Shown here: piece by piece, positions 37,246 through 41,291 of the stretch
Layout: every line of letters starts with the position of its first letter
Numbering within the stretch: the stretch's first letter is position 1
IMG/VR virus record: IMGVR_UViG_3300032050_000300
Span: 1-41,291 of that record
Source of the DNA: a virus
DNA length: 41,291 nucleotides
Reading direction: 5' to 3' (one strand)
Notes under the pieces: generated by a model
Told to the model about the DNA's origin: nothing
The model's database searches: none
Seen by the model: only the letters and a program-made list of their open reading frames with translations
Program-made: the position numbers and the translations under genes

Positions 37246-39507
37246 ATGCCGCTTGACCTAACTGGTATCGACGTCGCGGGCATCAATTCTTTATTCCCGC
37301 AAAAGCCCAAGCGCAATCCGGTAGTAGCCGGGTTGTCGTCCGGTATCGACCAGTTGCAAGGTCTAGGGTACAACGCGTTGGCTGCCGGCGCAGATGCTCT
37401 TAAACTGGAAAGAGGGCGCGACTGGCTACTTGAGAGAGCCGCGAGAAACGAAGCCGAAGCCTACGCCAGTGGGCGTCCTGACCTTGAGATGGTCGAGGAC
37501 CAAGATCTCAGCACGGCGCTTCCGTTTGCGGCGTACCAGATTGCCAAGCAGGTTCCACAGATCGGTGCAGCACTTGGTATTGGTGCATTGACCGGCGGTG
37601 CTGGAATGGTTCCCATGGGCTTGGCTCGTGGTGCTGCTTCGCTCCCGGCGGTTGTAGGTGGCGGCGGCCTTCGCGCCGGGGCTGACTTCGCGGCTCGTCG
37701 TGCGGCCCTCCAAGCGGGGGAACGCTTCGCACAGAACCTAACTGGAGGTGCCGTTCTCGGTGCCGGCATGGGCGTCGGCGATATGTACGGCGAGTCGGTG
37801 GAAGCCGGTGATCCGTCGCCTTACAAAGCGTTTGCTGCTTCTCCGTTGTACGCGCTCGCTGAGGGCCTTCCCACTGCGGTACTGGGCAACACACTAGCCC
37901 GAGGTGCTTTTTCTGGTGGCCTCGGCACCCGGATGGCAAAGGCAGGGGCGGTCAACGCCGGAGCCGGCTCGCTGAGTGAACTGGCGCAAGAAGAACTGGT
38001 CATGGGGTTCAACCCCAACCTGACCCCGGAAGAAGTTGCTTCCCGCCGCCTGAACGCTGCCGTGATCGGCGGCTTGGCCGAAGGTACGTTTGGTTCATTG
38101 GGCGGCTTGCGTAGACCCCCGCAGCCCGTGAATCTGCTGCCCGGTGCCAATCCGGGGGTTGAGACGCAACAGTATCCGTTGGCTCTTGTGGGTGAGCGTG
38201 GGCTCGCCACTGGCGCTCCTCCCAATCTGGGATCAGTGCCGCCATACATTGAGCCTACTCGTATTGATCCGCTGGCTCCGTTCCAACCTTCGCTTCCTGC
38301 GCCGGTGACGCCTGTTGGATCTCAGAACTACGACCCGAACGTCATGTACGTGACGCCGGGCGGCACCGTTGGGCCCATGAGCGCCTTGAGTGGGTTGCAG
38401 CCGGATCTGTTTGGCGGACCTGATGTGCCGTACGGCATGGGCCCAGTAGCTACGGCAGAAACGCCTCTTGCTCCTACGCCGGACACGCAGACGCTCGATA
38501 TGTTCGAGCAAGACCCGACGGCGTTAGTTCGCACTGAGTACGGACTTCAGCAGATTCGCGCCGCGCTGCGCAATGCCAACGGCGGCAAGGCGAACGATGA
38601 GTTCTTACGGTACGTCGCCGACTTTTCTCGCGCGATAGAGCAAGGCCCTGATGCTGTCGATGCGTTGATAGAGAAATACAGCGGAGGCTACAAAGATGCG
38701 AACGGCAAGAAACGAAAGTCTCGTCTGACTCAAGAGGTCGGCGTAGTCTCTCGCCAGATGGCGCAGGACTTCCAGTCGCGCATGACTAACGCAATGGCGG
38801 CTCGCGGACTAAACCTAGCTCGTCCGGGTTCAGTTACTGGGGCGATCCCGCAGTCGGGAGCGACTGAACAGCAAATGCGGGAAGGTAACCAAGCCCGGGC
38901 GGAACAGGAACGTATTGCCGCCGACGCCGCACGCGCGCAAGCTCAAGTTATCGACGAGCAGGAAACCCGCGCCATTGAGGCAATGATTCAGGACGAGACG
39001 GACCTGCGCGCGATGGAAAGTCAGATTCCAGAGCGTCAGGAAAAACTCAGCCCCGGCGGTCAGCGTCGCCTGTTCACCAACCAAGAAATGGGCAGGGTCA
39101 TCCCCAATGCGGCCCCGCAGCCTGAGCCTGCGGTCGAACTTGACCAGACGGGCCAGCGCAAGTTGTTTGATTCATTGGGCAGGCCGGTTACGCAACCGAA
39201 AGCCAAGAAAGCGGAACCTGCACAAAAGGAGCCTCAACGTGCCGTTCAAGAGCCAAGCGCAGCGCCGGTATCTCCACGCAAAGGAGCCCGAGGTGGCAAA
39301 CCGGTGGGAGAAGAAGTACCCGGTCAAGGGCAAACTGCCGGAGAAGGTGAAACCAAGCCCAAAAAGCCCCGCAAAGCCAAGGTAAAAGCCAAAGTAGGCG
39401 AGCAGGAAGTTGAGCTTGAGGTGGATAACGTCGATGAGAAGATCACAGCGATGCGCGCTGACATCGACAAGTTCAAAAGTTTTGTCGCCTGCCTTCGTAG
39501 GAAGTAA
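37246..39507 (+). CDS. Large internal virion protein with membrane-active N-half
   Basis: A 753-residue protein after AAGGAG. Residues about 90-290 contain Ala/Gly-rich amphipathic to hydrophobic segments (IGAALGIGALTGGAGMVPMG; TGGAVLGAGMGVGDMYGESV), as expected of proteins that form a channel through the host envelope during DNA ejection. The middle is Pro-rich. Residues about 530-600 are charged and helical. The last 120 residues include a basic linker. In many related gene orders the last ejection protein is much longer, so truncation is possible. A small gene is nested out of frame at 39239-39385. Confidence 0.7.
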   Translation: MPLDLTGIDVAGINSLFPQKPKRNPVVAGLSSGIDQLQGLGYNALAAGADALKLERGRDWLLERAARNEAEAYASGRPDLEMVEDQDLSTALPFAAYQIAKQVPQIGAALGIGALTGGAGMVPMGLARGAASLPAVVGGGGLRAGADFAARRAALQAGERFAQNLTGGAVLGAGMGVGDMYGESVEAGDPSPYKAFAASPLYALAEGLPTAVLGNTLARGAFSGGLGTRMAKAGAVNAGAGSLSELAQEELVMGFNPNLTPEEVASRRLNAAVIGGLAEGTFGSLGGLRRPPQPVNLLPGANPGVETQQYPLALVGERGLATGAPPNLGSVPPYIEPTRIDPLAPFQPSLPAPVTPVGSQNYDPNVMYVTPGGTVGPMSALSGLQPDLFGGPDVPYGMGPVATAETPLAPTPDTQTLDMFEQDPTALVRTEYGLQQIRAALRNANGGKANDEFLRYVADFSRAIEQGPDAVDALIEKYSGGYKDANGKKRKSRLTQEVGVVSRQMAQDFQSRMTNAMAARGLNLARPGSVTGAIPQSGATEQQMREGNQARAEQERIAADAARAQAQVIDEQETRAIEAMIQDETDLRAMESQIPERQEKLSPGGQRRLFTNQEMGRVIPNAAPQPEPAVELDQTGQRKLFDSLGRPVTQPKAKKAEPAQKEPQRAVQEPSAAPVSPRKGARGGKPVGEEVPGQGQTAGEGETKPKKPRKAKVKAKVGEQEVELEVDNVDEKITAMRADIDKFKSFVACLRRK
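39239..39385 (+). CDS. Nested small protein, 'KSQAQRRYLHAKEPE' family
   Basis: A 48-residue frame inside the 753-residue gene, in another frame. GTG 39239 follows AAAAGGAG by 7 nt, an ideal ribosome site. The product, PFKSQAQRRYLHAKEPEVAN then RWEKKYP and a Lys/Pro-rich tail, matches the pattern K-S-x-A-Q-x-R-x3-A-x2-P-E-x-A-x2-W seen in many short, uncharacterised phage proteins. In this stretch the host frame encodes a low-complexity linker, which could tolerate overlap. This is a strong candidate for a real overlapping gene. Confidence 0.65.
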   Translation: MPFKSQAQRRYLHAKEPEVANRWEKKYPVKGKLPEKVKPSPKSPAKPR

Positions 39508-39510
39508 ACT
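39482..39510 (+). promoter_or_regulatory. Leaderless-type promoter before 39517
   Basis: TTGTCG (39482-39487) and TAAACT (39505-39510) are 17 nt apart, and ATG 39517 follows the -10 by exactly 6 nt. The nearest purine run (GGAAG) is about 12 nt upstream, too far for a good ribosome site. The elements lie at the very end of the preceding gene. Confidence 0.45.
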
Positions 39511-39516
39511 AGCACC

Positions 39517-39891
39517 ATGGCGTCCAAGGCAGATAATGACGAGGCTCTGAAAGCACTTGCGTTGCGCATGGGTGCTTCTGTTCGCTTGTCGAACGGCGAG
39601 ACTTTTAACGCATCAGGAACCCGCGACTCGCGTCGCCCTGCCCAAGTCGTCGACGTCCGTCCGCCTGCGACGGACGAGGTACTGCAAAAGATCGTCGAGC
39701 TACTGGCTAAGCAGCAGGCTCCTAACGTCGTAGTCCCGGAGATGCCACCGCCGCAGGTCGTGGTAGAAGCTCCACAAATCACCGTGCAGCCTGCTCCAGT
39801 TCCGAAGGTTGTGCCCACGAGCTGGAAGTTCACGTTCGAGCGTAACGAGAGCGGTACGATCCGTTCGATCACCGCTACCCCAACCCTGTAA
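39517..39891 (+). CDS. Hypothetical Pro/Val-rich virion-like protein
   Basis: A 124-residue protein. The N-terminal half is charged and polar; residues about 50-100 hold a Pro/Val-rich segment (PNVVVPEMPPPQVVVEAPQI); the C-terminal strand pattern is WKFTFERNESGTIRSITATP. This ending is seen in short phage proteins of unknown role. Translation appears leaderless. Confidence 0.65.
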   Translation: MASKADNDEALKALALRMGASVRLSNGETFNASGTRDSRRPAQVVDVRPPATDEVLQKIVELLAKQQAPNVVVPEMPPPQVVVEAPQITVQPAPVPKVVPTSWKFTFERNESGTIRSITATPTL

Positions 39892-39900
39892 GGAACCGCC

Positions 39901-40305
39901 ATGGCTAACGCCATCTACCCACTGTACAAGCAAGCTCTGCTTGACGCCTCCGCCAACGTCGACCTTAATGACGGTACGGTCAAAGTCGCACTGGTTGACA
40001 CCGGCACATACACCTACAGCGCGGCGCATGAATTTCTTACTTCGCTGACCGGCGTGGTCGGTACCGCCCAGACCATCGGCAATACAACTGTCGCGAACGG
40101 TTTGTTCGATGGAGACAACGTAACTTTCACCGCCGTGCCCGGCACCACTTCGGTCGAGGCTTTGGTGATCTATATTGATACTGGCACTGCCGGCACCTCG
40201 CGGCTGGTGGCGTACATCGACACTTCAGTAACGGGCCTCCCCGTCACTACCAACGGTGGCGACATCAGCATTACGTGGAATGCGTCCGGCATCTTCCAGT
40301 TGTAA
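39901..40305 (+). CDS. Virion protein, compact beta-rich type
   Basis: A 134-residue protein after AAGGAA. It reads MANAIYPLYKQALLDASANV, 'VKVALVDTGTYTYSAAHEFL', a central beta region and 'ALVIYIDTGTAGTSRLVAYI'. The order (N-terminal helix, strand with VKVAL, conserved Tyr, beta C-terminus) resembles the two 'LHT' proteins at 17862 and 18292. Proteins with this start are widespread phage structural proteins of unknown role. Confidence 0.7.
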   Translation: MANAIYPLYKQALLDASANVDLNDGTVKVALVDTGTYTYSAAHEFLTSLTGVVGTAQTIGNTTVANGLFDGDNVTFTAVPGTTSVEALVIYIDTGTAGTSRLVAYIDTSVTGLPVTTNGGDISITWNASGIFQL

Positions 40306-40316
40306 GGGACTGAACC

Positions 40317-40988
40317 GTGGCAGATAACGTACCAATCACAGCCGGAACTGGCACCGACATTGCCACCGACGAAGTCACGACGACTGGCGAGCACATTCAG
40401 CTTTTCAAACTGGCGGTCAGTGCTGATGGCAGCAGGGTGCTGGTGCCTGCGGATGCCAGTAACGGCATGCTGGTCGATGTCAGCCGGGTTCAGGGTCAGG
40501 TGCAGATCGGCGACGGCACCAATGCCGTCAGCGTCGATACGTCAGGTGCTGACGCAGAGACCAATGCGATCAGTCAGTTGCACACGCAGGCAAGGCTATA
40601 CGGATTCAACGGCACGACATGGGATCGTATCCGCAGCAGTGTATCGACATGGAAAACACATCAGGCCACTACAGCCCTTACAGGGTTTTCGCTTTGGCAA
40701 CCTTCTACTGTCGATAAGTCACTCGTAATTACATCGGTTCAAATCCAGTCTGGTGGCACAAACTCTGGCACTTGCATTTTGTGGTTTGGGGACTCTGCCG
40801 ATAACACCTACACACGGGGCACTGATCCAGCAATCTTTGACGGCGAGTTCGTTCCGAGCGCAACAAACAAGCCCGGCGTGATTATGTCCTTCCCGACCCC
40901 GATCCGTGGTCCTGTTGGTGAGTATTTGCGTATAACGACGACTGGAGCACAGACGGTAACGATCACTGTCTGGGGCTATGAGATCTGA
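40317..40988 (+). CDS. Surface virion protein (decoration/receptor type)
   Basis: A 223-residue protein with GTG start at 40317 after AAGGGA. The N-terminus (MADNVPITAGTGTDIATDEV, then HIQLFKLAVSADGS) is typical of phage structural proteins annotated as decoration or surface proteins. The C-terminal 120 residues form a beta-rich domain (SLVITSVQIQSGGTNSGTCI). It has a one-base overlap with the next gene (TGATG). Confidence 0.7.
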   Translation: MADNVPITAGTGTDIATDEVTTTGEHIQLFKLAVSADGSRVLVPADASNGMLVDVSRVQGQVQIGDGTNAVSVDTSGADAETNAISQLHTQARLYGFNGTTWDRIRSSVSTWKTHQATTALTGFSLWQPSTVDKSLVITSVQIQSGGTNSGTCILWFGDSADNTYTRGTDPAIFDGEFVPSATNKPGVIMSFPTPIRGPVGEYLRITTTGAQTVTITVWGYEI

Positions 40989-41291
40989 TGGCGACCAACT
41001 TTTTCCTGCGATCGCTTACATCATCTGTGGGTGGCGCAGGTGACCGTCTTGCCAGTCAGATGCGCGGTCGTGGTGCGGTCACTGCCTTTACGACAGCAAC
41101 TGCTGGCGGCACCGATATTCAGGTCACGGCAACTGCTGGCGGTCAGCCACTTCAATGGTTCACTGAACCGATTACGCAACAGGTGACGATACCGGCTACT
41201 GCGAGCCAAGTAACACCCAACATTCGCGGTTCTGAGAGTGTTGGCACGGTAAACGCTGGTGCAGCTATCACGATTGACCGATGCGACAACT
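40988..41291 (+). CDS. Virion protein, N-terminal part only
   Basis: A frame starting at ATG 40988, sharing one base with the preceding stop, and open to the end of the window (101 residues visible). It starts MATNFFLRSLTSSVGGAGDR and continues Ala/Thr/Gly-rich with beta-like strands (TTATAGGTDIQVTATAGGQP; QQVTIPATASQVTPNIRGSE). This is probably another surface or tail protein. The end is outside the window. Confidence 0.7.
   Translation, partial: MATNFFLRSLTSSVGGAGDRLASQMRGRGAVTAFTTATAGGTDIQVTATAGGQPLQWFTEPITQQVTIPATASQVTPNIRGSESVGTVNAGAAITIDRCDN

Noticed and set aside
1-41291. CRISPR arrays, tRNA genes, insertion sequences, integrase or attachment sites
   Set aside because: No regularly spaced identical repeats with unique spacers, no cloverleaf-like segments, and no transposase or integrase motifs were seen.

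Overview
The window is a 41 kb piece of a tailed-bacteriophage genome (Caudoviricetes), probably of a short-tailed phage infecting a Gram-negative bacterium. Evidence: a complete run of terminase, portal, scaffold, coat and adaptor genes; no recognisable tape measure, tail tube or sheath gene; large internal (ejection-type) virion proteins; and a lysis cassette of 3TM-type holin, GH19 endolysin and XhlA-like protein. Host and habitat are inference only. An aquatic proteobacterial host would fit the moderately GC-rich sequence, the small-protein style and the auxiliary metabolic gene, but nothing here proves it. No DNA polymerase, helicase, primase or integrase is visible, so replication genes must lie outside.

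Layout. Positions 1-7747 are leftward operons of mostly very small genes. Nearly all are joined by ATGA or GTGA overlaps, which suggests translational coupling. Their recognisable core is a MoxR/CobS-like AAA+ ATPase, a VWA protein with an HExxH metallopeptidase-like N-terminus, and a DUF3150-like protein (5998 down to 2849). Positions 7748-8487 are non-coding: a sigma70-type promoter, a cluster of TGTAAA/TTTACA hexamers, short direct repeats, and a strong terminator belonging to the solitary leftward gene 8488-9177. Positions 9178-9459 form the divergent control region, with promoters on both strands and a C-tract whose minus strand is a textbook G-quadruplex motif.

From 9460 everything is rightward. 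The order is small and large terminase, portal, a Lys/Cys-rich mini-protein, a leaderless small gene, scaffold, major capsid protein, a decoration-like protein, two head-tail adaptors, small virion proteins, a repeat protein, a fibre adaptor, a 1271-residue self-cleaving tail fibre, and an accessory patch. The accessory patch has lower-GC genes and a membrane fatty-acid desaturase. Lysis genes follow, then a 734-residue virion protein, a protein with a lambda-J-like (DUF1983) C-terminus, small virion proteins, three large internal virion proteins (34028-39507), and surface or decoration proteins running off the end.

Main points of interest. (1) A family of seven 30-bp inverted repeats with an invariant 6-nt spacer, confined to the leftward half and its borders. 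They are built from two half-site types combined as AA, BB or AB, and look like operators of an undescribed phage regulator. (2) The AAA+/VWA-metallopeptidase/DUF3150 cassette. (3) A phage-borne fatty-acid desaturase. (4) A conserved-looking small gene nested out of frame inside the 753-residue virion gene. (5) Four rightward genes without a Shine-Dalgarno sequence, each with a -10-like hexamer exactly 6 nt before ATG, suggesting leaderless transcripts. (6) A G-quadruplex motif just upstream of the terminase genes.
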